DNA from: Clostridiales bacterium
GTDB taxonomy: Bacteria; Bacillota; Clostridia; Christensenellales; Aristaeellaceae
NCBI GenBank assembly: GCA_012523405.1
Contig: JAAYIN010000046.1
Coordinates: 1 to 33,943 of the forward strand
Length of the DNA stretch: 33,943 nucleotides
Reading direction: 5' to 3'
This document shows, piece after piece, positions 7,158 through 14,554 of this stretch (position 1 is its first letter; each line of letters opens with the position of its first letter). The translations under genes were made by a program, and so were the position numbers. The notes under the pieces are model-generated. The model did no database searches, was not told the DNA's origin, and saw nothing but the letters and a program-made list of their open reading frames with translations.

Positions 7158-8341
7158 AAAAAACCATTTATGAAAATATTTCCTATTTGGATGCCCGCAA
7201 CCTTACCCCAGAAGCCGCTCAAGGCATTGAGTCCATTAGCAATACCGCGTTCCTGCTCGTCAGCGAACAATCCGCGCAGCTCCTCTCTGGCATCGAAATG
7301 TCGAACATAAGCTCAACATTGCTGATGAAGGATGAAATGAACCTTGTTCACGTAAACGGTCAGCACATTTATACTGCAGGAGGCAGCACGCAAAACCTCT
7401 ATTTGATGATCAACGGTCAGCTCACCTTTGATCAATCCGTCACAGCCGTGGAGATCGCAAGTGCGGTCGTAGGCGGCGTTGTCAACGGGCAGGCGATCGG
7501 TTCAGCATCGCAAATCAGCGCAATGACCCAAGTAGGCGTGATGGTCAACGGACAGTCCGTCATTTATCCCGATGGTGCACGCCTTCGCAAAGGCAACACA
7601 CCCCTCACACCCAATGAATGCATGATGATTCCCGAAAATTCAAAGCTCTATATTCTTAAGCGCGTGATGCTTGAAGCGGGCAGCGCAGAAATTCTTCATA
7701 GCCGCAACATCAAAATCGACTGCCACAAACAGCTCTTTGTAGCAAAATCCGATGCAGCGCTGATGTCCTACATCTACGACGGCGATCCATCGCGGTGCAT
7801 CATCATTCCCGACGGTTTCACACTGCGCCAGTCAAGCCTGACCGTTACCCGCCAAAATGCGCTGACACTGCAAGGAAGTCTCTGCATCTATGGCTCTGTT
7901 TATATACACGAGGTAAACCCCGCGCATCTTAGCAGGCTTGAAGCGCTGCACATCACAGGCAAGATCTATGTGCCGGTTGATCAAATGGATCTTTGGATTC
8001 CGCTCATCCAAGGCGAACCCGAGTGGATTCCTTACGAAGGAACACTCCAACTCATTGATGGCGTGGCTACCATCGGTGCATTAACTGCTCCCAAGACCAT
8101 TATCAACCATGGCGTTGCCACCCTTAGTCCCGAGCTAACGTCTGAACTGCTACAGAAAAATATGAAGCTGATAATTAACGATGGTGTTTTGAATGCCACC
8201 CCTGCACAGATCACAGCGCTTGGAGACGTAATGATAAGCAATGGCCAGATCAATACACTGGAGGACGAAAGCGATGCTTCCAGCAAGCCCCGTGATCCGA
8301 GCTTCAACTATATTTCCAACATCGCTATGTACGTTCTATAA
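7154..8341 (+). CDS. Repeat-rich protein coupled to the ECF sigma factor
   Basis: I do not recognise a named family. The 395 residues have no signal peptide and no membrane segment. Short repeats of about 19-24 residues begin with a hydrophobic strand and an NGQ-type turn: NGQ at 68-70, 87-89, 111-113 and 132-134. A second set near the end is INHG (317), INDG (341) and SNGQ (362). Similar strand-turn units fill the middle (SRCIIIPDG, LQGSLCIYGSVYI, LEALHITGKIYV). The pattern suggests a beta-solenoid, loosely like bactofilins. It shares ATGA with the sigma gene, so the two are made together. It could be a sigma-binding partner or a self-assembling scaffold; both ideas are inference. Confidence 0.8.
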   Translation: MKKTIYENISYLDARNLTPEAAQGIESISNTAFLLVSEQSAQLLSGIEMSNISSTLLMKDEMNLVHVNGQHIYTAGGSTQNLYLMINGQLTFDQSVTAVEIASAVVGGVVNGQAIGSASQISAMTQVGVMVNGQSVIYPDGARLRKGNTPLTPNECMMIPENSKLYILKRVMLEAGSAEILHSRNIKIDCHKQLFVAKSDAALMSYIYDGDPSRCIIIPDGFTLRQSSLTVTRQNALTLQGSLCIYGSVYIHEVNPAHLSRLEALHITGKIYVPVDQMDLWIPLIQGEPEWIPYEGTLQLIDGVATIGALTAPKTIINHGVATLSPELTSELLQKNMKLIINDGVLNATPAQITALGDVMISNGQINTLEDESDASSKPRDPSFNYISNIAMYVL

Positions 8342-8371
8342 ACACCTTTTCATATGAAAGGAGTTCATCGC

Positions 8372-8485
8372 ATGAAAATTCATTTACCGTATCATCTGCT
8401 CTTTGACCAAAGGGTAAACCATCTGCCTAGTTGGGCAAAGCAAGAACGCTTAGATTACTGTGATCCGCCGTTCAAAATCGAATGA
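8372..8485 (+). CDS. Small ORF (37 aa) after the sigma/repeat-protein genes
   Basis: An ATG at 8372 is preceded by AAAGGAG (8357-8363) at ideal spacing and opens 37 codons ending at TGA 8483. The product starts MKIHLPYHLLFDQRVNH and ends YCDPPFKIE; it is polar, has one Cys and several aromatic residues, and lacks a membrane segment or leader-peptide signature. It lies 30 bases after the 395-residue protein gene and just before a strong terminator, so it is the last gene of that operon. The strong ribosome site and position argue that it is real; the length alone cannot prove it. Confidence 0.55.
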   Translation: MKIHLPYHLLFDQRVNHLPSWAKQERLDYCDPPFKIE

Positions 8486-8502
8486 TAGCAGCTAAATAGT
8501 GA

Positions 8503-8534
8503 CGGGGAAGCCATGGCTGGCTTCCCCGTTTTAT
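8503..8534 (+). terminator. Strong intrinsic terminator of the sigma-factor operon
   Basis: CGGGGAAGCCA (8503-8513) pairs perfectly with TGGCTTCCCCG (8518-8528) around a four-base loop and is followed by TTTTATTT. Confidence 0.9.
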
Positions 8535-8549
8535 TTCGTCGATTTTCAT

Positions 8550-8578
8550 TTGACACGAAATAGGAATTGGCGTATGAT
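8550..8578 (+). promoter_or_regulatory. Near-consensus sigma-A promoter for the AEC carrier
   Basis: TTGACA (8550-8555), 17 bases, then TATGAT (8573-8578). Transcription should start near 8585, which rules out any start codon before that point. Confidence 0.85.
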
Positions 8579-8584
8579 ATGCTT

Positions 8585-8719
8585 ACACACTGGCATCAGA
8601 CGCTGATGTTTCTGCAATATATAACCTCATCGTTCACATCATTAACAACCCGCGTACACAAAACAAGTAGGCAGCTCATCAAGGGCTGCTCGATTCTTGT
8701 CATGAAAGGGCTGAATGCC
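8585..8719 (+). other. 135-base leader of the AEC carrier mRNA
   Basis: Between the predicted start of transcription and the chosen start codon lie about 135 bases. They contain two small hairpins: CATCAG/CTGATG around 8593-8607 and GCAGC/GGCTGC around 8670-8690. No known riboswitch is recognised and no U-tract follows the second hairpin. Confidence 0.35.
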
Positions 8720-9658
8720 TTGGAAGATCTCATGTTCTCGCTCGATACTGTATTCCCGCTCCTCATTATGATGCTCGTTGGCTTTGGCGCACGTAAGGCA
8801 GGCATTATCGGTGATAGCAGCGTTCGTCAGCTGAATGCCTGTGTCTTCAAGATTTTCCTGCCCCTGCTTTTATGCTTTAATATCGTAGATACGCAGCATG
8901 GCATGGTATTTGACTATGGCACGCTGCTTTATGCACTTGTTACCTCTCTGATCTGTTTTGCAGTGCTTTTCTTTATAGTGCCTCGCATGTGCAAGGATCG
9001 CAGTGCTTGCGGCGTGATGATTCAAGGCATTGCCCGCAGCAATTACGCTATCTTCGGCATTCCGATGGTGATGATGATGTATCCAAACAGCGATACATCC
9101 GTTGCTGTCCTCATGGTCATCGCGATTGTTCCTGTGTTTAATGTCATGTCAACCATCGCCTTGATGATGTATAGCGGTCACCATTCTTCCACAAAGGAAA
9201 TCGTCAAGGGCATATTGCTCAATCCGCTCATCCTCGGCACGGCTGCAGGCTTTGCCATCTGGCTGCTTGGGATACCGATCCCCTCACTCATCGGCACGCC
9301 GCTTCGCAAGCTTTCCTCCATCGCAACCCCGCTCGCGCTCTTCCTCCTTGGTGCCTCACTGGACTTCACAAAGGCGAAGAGCAATGCAAAGCTCATCACC
9401 ATCAGTGTCCTTGGGCGACTGGTTGTCGTTCCGCTGATCTTCCTATCCATTGCCGTCATGATTGGGATTCGCGATGTATCCCTCGCGGCGCTCATCGCCG
9501 TTTACGCTTCTCCTACCTCCGTTAGCAGTTTCCCCATGGCCCAGCAAATGGGCGGTAACGATGACCTCGCAGGCGGTCAAGTTGTCTTTACCACCGTGTT
9601 TTCCATACTCACCGTCTTCCTTTGGATTTTCATTTTCAAGAGCCTCGGTCTTCTTTGA
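8720..9658 (+). CDS. AEC (auxin efflux carrier) family transporter
   Basis: This integral membrane transporter has about 312 residues and roughly ten hydrophobic segments, in the two five-helix halves typical of AEC/bile-acid-fold carriers. Typical features are the N-terminal FPLLIMMLVGFGARKAGII, the ARSNYAIFGIP segment where the first half is interrupted, and PTSVSSFPMAQQMGG near the second crossover. The family exports or exchanges small organic anions such as malate; the substrate here is unknown. TTG 8720 is chosen because GAAAGGG lies nine bases upstream and the promoter at 8550-8578 excludes the longer frame from 8567. ATG 8732 is an alternative. It is transcribed alone. Confidence 0.85.
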   Translation: MEDLMFSLDTVFPLLIMMLVGFGARKAGIIGDSSVRQLNACVFKIFLPLLLCFNIVDTQHGMVFDYGTLLYALVTSLICFAVLFFIVPRMCKDRSACGVMIQGIARSNYAIFGIPMVMMMYPNSDTSVAVLMVIAIVPVFNVMSTIALMMYSGHHSSTKEIVKGILLNPLILGTAAGFAIWLLGIPIPSLIGTPLRKLSSIATPLALFLLGASLDFTKAKSNAKLITISVLGRLVVVPLIFLSIAVMIGIRDVSLAALIAVYASPTSVSSFPMAQQMGGNDDLAGGQVVFTTVFSILTVFLWIFIFKSLGLL

Positions 9659-9730
9659 TCACAATCATTACCAATATAAATTTAATAATAAGAAAATATG
9701 ACGTTTTATTCATTAAATCGTTTGTATTTT

Positions 9731-9764
9731 AACGGTCGGTTATAAATACCGACCGTTGTTTTTT
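9731..9764 (+). terminator. Intrinsic terminator after the AEC carrier
   Basis: AACGGTCGG (9731-9739) pairs with CCGACCGTT (9749-9757) around a nine-base loop and is followed by GTTTTTT. Confidence 0.85.
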
Positions 9765-9774
9765 GGATACAGTG

Positions 9775-9783
9775 TGCTATAAT
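9775..9783 (+). promoter_or_regulatory. Extended -10 promoter of the aroA-aroC operon
   Basis: TGCTATAAT at 9775-9783 is a perfect extended -10 element. TTGTTT at 9756-9761 is a weak -35 at 16 bases and lies inside the upstream terminator stem. Confidence 0.65.
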
Positions 9784-9842
9784 CAAAACTGTGTTATGTT
9801 TTACGCATGATACCCCATGAGTAATTGAGGGGGAAATCGTTA

Positions 9843-11174
9843 ATGAATTCTGTAACTTTTCATCCAGCCAAACTGCAAGGCTCTGCTGCATTACCACCAG
9901 CAAAGAGCGAAGCGCACCGCGCATTGCTGCTTGCCGCACTTGGACAAGGCGAGTGTGATTTGCCAGGCTTTACCCCGCCGCTATGTGACGATACCATTGC
10001 CATGATCAACGGCGTGACCGCGCTAGGTGCGCAGGTGATCGCCCATGAAGATATTCTGCACGTCATTCCTGCCCCCGCTAGGGCAGCTGCTACCGATCAA
10101 ATCGACTGTCATGTTCATGCATGCGCGGCAGCCCTGCGCATGCTGATTCCCGCTTTTTTGGTTCGAGGGCAAGCCGTGCGCTTTGTAATGGAGCCTGGGC
10201 TTTTCGCCCGTCCTCTGAGTGCACTCGAACCCTTGATCGAGCAAATCGGGGGCTTAATGGTGCGCATCCCTGCGGGCGATAAGCGTTATGCCCATGTGGA
10301 AATTTCGGGCAAAATGAACGCAGGTGCCTACGAAATCGACGGAACAAAGTCAAGTCAATTTGCCTCGGGACTGCTCATCGCGCTATCCCACGCAACCGAT
10401 TCAGACGGAAACTTTGCACCATCCACCCTCACCGTCACTAAGCCCATCGTGAGTCGTCCTTATCTGGACATGACGCTGCGGCTGATGGAGAGATTTCACG
10501 TACCGTATGAAGAGATGAGCGAAGGTGTATTTGCACTTGCGCCCGCCACCGAAACCTCGCCCGGTTCCATTGCCGTTTCAGGCGATTGGTCGCAAGCGGC
10601 CGTTTTGCTCTGTGCCAATGCAATTGGCAGCAGCGTAATGATTTCAGGTCTTTGCAGCGACCCCGAGCAATGTTTGCAGGGCGATATCGCGGTGCTGGAT
10701 GTGCTGCGCAGGATGGGGCTTAGGCTCTATCATCTCAGCGGCGAACTCTATGCTGTGAGTCCATCGCGTGCACACCTCATGGCAACTGACATTGACTGCT
10801 CTGATATCCCAGACCTCGCGCCCATCCTCGCCCTTGCCTGCTCGCAAGCGACTGGTGCTTCCGTGCTGGGAGGTGTTAGCAGACTTCGGATTAAGGAATG
10901 CGACCGTCTGGACGCAACGACCGAGCTGCTCGCTCAACTGGGGGTAAAGTCCAGCGTGAGCGATAACGACGACGAACTAACCGTCTACGGTCCAGCGAAG
11001 CTTCGCGGCGGATTTGAGGCCGATGCCAGAAATGATCACCGCATTGTGATGTTTTTAGCCGCAGCCGCTTTAATCAGCGATGCGCCCATCACCGTTCATG
11101 GCGTCAGTGCGATCAACAAGTCCTGGCCGGGCTTCTGGGACACCTACAAAAGCCTAGGAGGAATCGTATCGTGA
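9843..11174 (+). CDS. aroA: 3-phosphoshikimate 1-carboxyvinyltransferase (EPSP synthase)
   Basis: This enzyme joins phosphoenolpyruvate to shikimate-3-phosphate in the sixth step of the shikimate pathway. The 443 residues show the substrate motif PAKSEAHR (K21, S22, R26), GDWSQAAVL, DIPDLAPILA (the catalytic Asp), KECDRLDATTELLAQLG and DHRIVMFLAAAA near the end. The loop that is normally SGST/NAGT before LR reads CAAALR (94-99), so the Gly that meets PEP and glyphosate is Ala. ATG 9843 is chosen over an upstream TTG because GAGGGGG sits nine bases before it. It overlaps aroC by four bases. Confidence 0.96.
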   Translation: MNSVTFHPAKLQGSAALPPAKSEAHRALLLAALGQGECDLPGFTPPLCDDTIAMINGVTALGAQVIAHEDILHVIPAPARAAATDQIDCHVHACAAALRMLIPAFLVRGQAVRFVMEPGLFARPLSALEPLIEQIGGLMVRIPAGDKRYAHVEISGKMNAGAYEIDGTKSSQFASGLLIALSHATDSDGNFAPSTLTVTKPIVSRPYLDMTLRLMERFHVPYEEMSEGVFALAPATETSPGSIAVSGDWSQAAVLLCANAIGSSVMISGLCSDPEQCLQGDIAVLDVLRRMGLRLYHLSGELYAVSPSRAHLMATDIDCSDIPDLAPILALACSQATGASVLGGVSRLRIKECDRLDATTELLAQLGVKSSVSDNDDELTVYGPAKLRGGFEADARNDHRIVMFLAAAALISDAPITVHGVSAINKSWPGFWDTYKSLGGIVS

Positions 11175-12289
11175 GCAGCCGCATCGGACGAGCCCTATCC
11201 ATACAGATTTTTGGCGAAAGCCACGGGAGTGCTGTTGGCGTGACACTTGACGGACTGCCCGCAGGGCTTTGCATAGACATAGCCGCATTGGAAGCTTTCG
11301 TGCAGCGCCGCGCCGCACGCGGCAGCGCCATTGCCACGGGCAGACGCGAGAGCGATATTCCGCGCATCATCAGCGGTTTGCTGGATAATGTCACCACAGG
11401 ACAGCCCCTCACCGCCGTCTTTGAAAACTCGGATACCCATAGCTCAGACTATGGTTTTCTTCCCGATCGTCCGCGCCCCGGTCATGCAGATTATCCTGCC
11501 ACAATCAAGAGCGCAGGCTATGATGACCTGCGCGGCAGCGGGCATCACAGCGGACGGCTGACACTGCCCTATGTATTTGCAGGCGGCGTTGCGATGCAGC
11601 TCCTCCAAACCATCGGCGTACAAATCGCCTCGCATGTGTTGCGCATCGGCGGGGCTGAGGACACTCCGCTGGACGCACTCGCCCCTGACATGGATGCACT
11701 GTTTGCTGCGCAGGCTCAGCAAATCCCAACCCTTGACGCTGACGCAGGTGAGCGCATGTATGCCGCAATCCTCCATGCCAAGCAAGAAGCGGATTCACTT
11801 GGCGGCGTGGTTGAAGTCGCCGCAAGCGGTTTCCCCGTCGGTATGGGCTCTCCTTTTTTTGAAGGAGCAGAAGCAGTGATTGCGCAGCATCTATTTAGCA
11901 TTCCCGCTGTAAAGGGCGTAGAGTTTGGCGCTGGCTTTGCAAGCAGTGCAATGCGCGGCAGCGAGTACAATGACCCCTACCAAATCAGAGGCGGTCAAGT
12001 GCAAACCACCAAGAACAGCGCCGGCGGGCTGCTGGGCGGCATTTCGACTGGCATGCCAATCATTGCGCGCGTTGCTTTCCGTCCAACCCCATCCATCGGC
12101 AAAGAGCAGCAGACCGTATCGCTTGGATACACTACCAATCAACTGCTTACCGTCAAAGGCCGCCATGACCCATGCGTGGCTGTTCGCGCTGTGCCTGTGG
12201 TGGAGAGCGCCCTTGCCCTATCCCTGTGCGAGCTATGGCTCATCAGCCGCGGCGATGCACCACTATCACCACAAGCGGAGGAACTATGA
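11171..12289 (+). CDS. aroC: Chorismate synthase
   Basis: This FMN-dependent lyase converts EPSP to chorismate, the step after aroA. The 372 residues include the N-terminal FGESHGSAVGV with its catalytic His, RPGHADYP with the second His (about 97), GSGHHSGRLT for flavin binding, and the C-terminal GGQVQTTKNSAGGLLGG, FRPTPSIGK and GRHDPCVAVRAVPVVE motifs. It starts at GTG, sharing ATCGTGA with the aroA stop, and its own stop overlaps the next gene by four bases. No other shikimate gene lies in the window. Confidence 0.96.
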   Translation: MSSRIGRALSIQIFGESHGSAVGVTLDGLPAGLCIDIAALEAFVQRRAARGSAIATGRRESDIPRIISGLLDNVTTGQPLTAVFENSDTHSSDYGFLPDRPRPGHADYPATIKSAGYDDLRGSGHHSGRLTLPYVFAGGVAMQLLQTIGVQIASHVLRIGGAEDTPLDALAPDMDALFAAQAQQIPTLDADAGERMYAAILHAKQEADSLGGVVEVAASGFPVGMGSPFFEGAEAVIAQHLFSIPAVKGVEFGAGFASSAMRGSEYNDPYQIRGGQVQTTKNSAGGLLGGISTGMPIIARVAFRPTPSIGKEQQTVSLGYTTNQLLTVKGRHDPCVAVRAVPVVESALALSLCELWLISRGDAPLSPQAEEL

Positions 12290-13650
12290 TCGTAAAAAAC
12301 CAACAGCTTTCCCTTGAATGCACGCGCCTTGGCAGCGATCTGGAAGGCATATGCGACTATGATGGTCAAACTGTTTTTGTACCAGGCGCATTGGCGGGCG
12401 AGAAGATCGAAGCGTTAGCGCTCAAGGTCTACCCACGCTATGCCTTTGCCAAGCTTCAAGGGATCACCACGCCGTCCCCAGACCGCACGGAGCCTAAATG
12501 CCCCGCTTATGCGCTTTGCGGCGGATGCAGCGGTCAGCATATGACGTACCAGACCACCCTTGATGCCAAGCACTCGCAGGTATTTGATTGCCTTACCCGC
12601 ATCGGCGGGCTCACGTTATCAAAAGCGGATGTCCCGCCTGTATTGGGTGCAGAGAATCCCTGGCATTGCCGCAACAAAACCGCTTTGCCCGTTGGCGGCA
12701 GCGCAAGCGACCCAAAGCTTGGCTTTTACCGCAGGCGCAGCCACTCCATCGTCCCCATCAGCGGATGCGATGTAGCGATGGGCGACCTCGGAAATATCAT
12801 CGCCATTATTACCGATTGGATGAAGCAGGGCAATATTACCCCCTATGATGAATTAACAGGCAAGGGAATCCTTCGCCATATAGTCATTCGGGTATCCAGA
12901 AACGGCAGCTTGATGCTGGTGCTGGTAGCCACTCAGGAAAAGCTCCCCGACATCCCCTATCTCATCAAAGAAATGGGCGACAAGGTAGCTGGCTTTTGTG
13001 CCTTGCACATTAGCGTGAACAAATCACGCACCAATGTGATTCTCGGCAGATCCTCAAAGAAGCTATACGGCGATGATGTGATATACGAATCGTTGCTCGG
13101 GCTTACCTTTGAGATTTCGCCGCTCTCCTTCTTTCAGGTCAATCCCGATCAGACCGAGAAGCTATACCAAAGCGCGATTGATTTTGCCGATTTAAAGGAA
13201 AACGATGTTGTGGTTGATGCTTATGCAGGCGCAGGAACAATCGCCCTTTGCATGGCAAAGAAGGTATCCCGCGTGATCGGCATTGAAATCGTGCCCCAAG
13301 CGGTGGACAGTGCCAAGCGCAATGCCAAGCGCAATGACATCAGCAATGCAGAGTTTCATACCGCTGCCGTGGAGGATTTACTGCCTAAGCTGGTCGCAGA
13401 TGGTCTTCGCCCCGATGTCGTAATTCTCGATCCCCCTCGAAAGGGCGTTGAACCGCAGGTCGTGGAAGCCGTTATCGCCGCAAGGCCGCGGCGCGTGGTT
13501 TACGTCAGCTGCCACGTTCCTACGCAAGCACGTGATATCAAAATGCTCGCGGAGGGCGGCTACCGCTTTGAACACTGCCAGCCTGTGGATATGTTCTGCT
13601 ACGCAGGCGGGGTTGAAAACGTGGTATCGCTGGTACTGGACGAAGCTTAA
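12286..13650 (+). CDS. 23S rRNA (uracil-5-)-methyltransferase, RlmD/RlmCD family
   Basis: This SAM-dependent enzyme methylates uridine C5 in 23S rRNA. The 454 residues begin with a TRAM-like RNA-binding region (about 1-60). An iron-sulfur cluster is indicated by C72, C78, C81 and C161. The Rossmann methyltransferase core has DAYAGAGTIAL (311-321), DPPRKG (382-387) and the nucleophilic Cys in VSCH (C409). The ATG at 12286 has GGAGG upstream and overlaps the aroC stop as ATGA; a longer frame from 12172 inside aroC is unlikely. Bacillota have paralogues with different target bases, so RlmD and RlmCD cannot be separated. It ends the operon. Confidence 0.93.
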   Translation: MIVKNQQLSLECTRLGSDLEGICDYDGQTVFVPGALAGEKIEALALKVYPRYAFAKLQGITTPSPDRTEPKCPAYALCGGCSGQHMTYQTTLDAKHSQVFDCLTRIGGLTLSKADVPPVLGAENPWHCRNKTALPVGGSASDPKLGFYRRRSHSIVPISGCDVAMGDLGNIIAIITDWMKQGNITPYDELTGKGILRHIVIRVSRNGSLMLVLVATQEKLPDIPYLIKEMGDKVAGFCALHISVNKSRTNVILGRSSKKLYGDDVIYESLLGLTFEISPLSFFQVNPDQTEKLYQSAIDFADLKENDVVVDAYAGAGTIALCMAKKVSRVIGIEIVPQAVDSAKRNAKRNDISNAEFHTAAVEDLLPKLVADGLRPDVVILDPPRKGVEPQVVEAVIAARPRRVVYVSCHVPTQARDIKMLAEGGYRFEHCQPVDMFCYAGGVENVVSLVLDEA

Positions 13651-13666
13651 CAATTTGTAATATCAA

Positions 13667-13701
13667 AATAGCCGCCGTGAAGTTCATTCACAGCGGCTAT
13701 T
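13667..13701. terminator. Bidirectional stem-loop between convergent genes
   Basis: AATAGCCGC with GTGAA on one arm pairs with TTCAC and GCGGCTATT on the other. The convergent methyltransferase and glycosyltransferase genes both end beside it. U-tracts are short on both sides. Confidence 0.6.
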
Positions 13702-13707
13702 GTATTG

Positions 13708-14532
13708 CTATCCACTAATGGTTACTTTAAACAAATACTGGGGCAATACCCGCTTATACTTTTCATACAAACCCACACTCTCAAAGAGCTGCTTATACAG
13801 TTCATACAGCTCCTTTTTCACCCCTATGGAATCGACTGGGTGACGCAGGGTATCCTTTGCTGTACTCATTGCCAGTCCATCAGGGCTGCGCCTGTACTGG
13901 TATACGGGCTTTGAAATCACCGCAACACGCTTCACATAGCGGTAGTAGTATGCATTGAATGCAAAATCCTCACCCCATGGAAACCTTTGATCGCAGCGAA
14001 TGCCTTGTTCACAAATGATGTCCCTGCGGTAGAGCTTATTCCATAGCACTGCATAATAAAAGCTGTTTGGATGTGCGCTCAGGTGATCCAAAAACCCCGC
14101 CTGATCAAGCACCTCATCGCTTTGCAAACGACCGCAGGGCTTTTGCATATTGCCCACAACTTCGATATAAGGCGCAATCGTCAGTTCGCAGCTTTGATCT
14201 TTCATGGCGGTGATCAAATTCATCGTTGCGCCTGCAAACAAATTATCATCACTATCTACAAACTGAATATATTCACCCGTTGCGTGATCAATCGCCAGAT
14301 TGCGCGCGGCGGAAACGCCGCCGTTTGGTACAGAAAACACGCGCACGCGGCTATCGCTGCGCTCATATTCTCTGAGCAATGTCAGGCTGCCATCTGTGCT
14401 TCCGTCATCAACTAAAAGCACCTCAAGGTGCTCATAGCTTTGTCCTAAAATACTATCAAGACAACGTCTCAATGTTTGTTCCGCATTATAAACAGGCACG
14501 ATAACACTGACAACACTTGCGTTGTTTTGCAT
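13708..14532 (-). CDS. Family 2 glycosyltransferase
   Basis: This cytoplasmic GT-A fold enzyme of 274 residues adds sugars from nucleotide sugars. The N-terminus shows VSVIVPVYNAEQTL, the nucleotide-binding LLVDDGSTDGSL and the metal-binding FVDSDDN (about 85-92). The catalytic region continues to WGEDFAFNAYYY. No membrane segments follow. ATG 14532 is preceded by a perfect AAGGAGG; the longer frame from 14628 runs inside the upstream gene and is rejected. It is 22 bases downstream of the larger glycosyltransferase. The pair probably builds a surface polysaccharide or glycolipid, but the product is unknown. Confidence 0.88.
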   Translation of the reverse strand: MQNNASVVSVIVPVYNAEQTLRRCLDSILGQSYEHLEVLLVDDGSTDGSLTLLREYERSDSRVRVFSVPNGGVSAARNLAIDHATGEYIQFVDSDDNLFAGATMNLITAMKDQSCELTIAPYIEVVGNMQKPCGRLQSDEVLDQAGFLDHLSAHPNSFYYAVLWNKLYRRDIICEQGIRCDQRFPWGEDFAFNAYYYRYVKRVAVISKPVYQYRRSPDGLAMSTAKDTLRHPVDSIGVKKELYELYKQLFESVGLYEKYKRVLPQYLFKVTISG

Positions 14533-14554
14533 TATTGACCTCCTTGGTGAGCCA

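Noticed and set aside
8567-8719. N-terminal extension of the AEC carrier
   Set aside because: The promoter -10 box lies inside it, and these residues are unlike the family's start.
11505-11825. Arg/Gln-rich frame opposite aroC
   Set aside because: It is a reverse-frame shadow of a conserved enzyme gene.
14071-14415. 114-codon frame opposite the glycosyltransferase
   Set aside because: Antisense to GT2 motifs, without ribosome site or family features.
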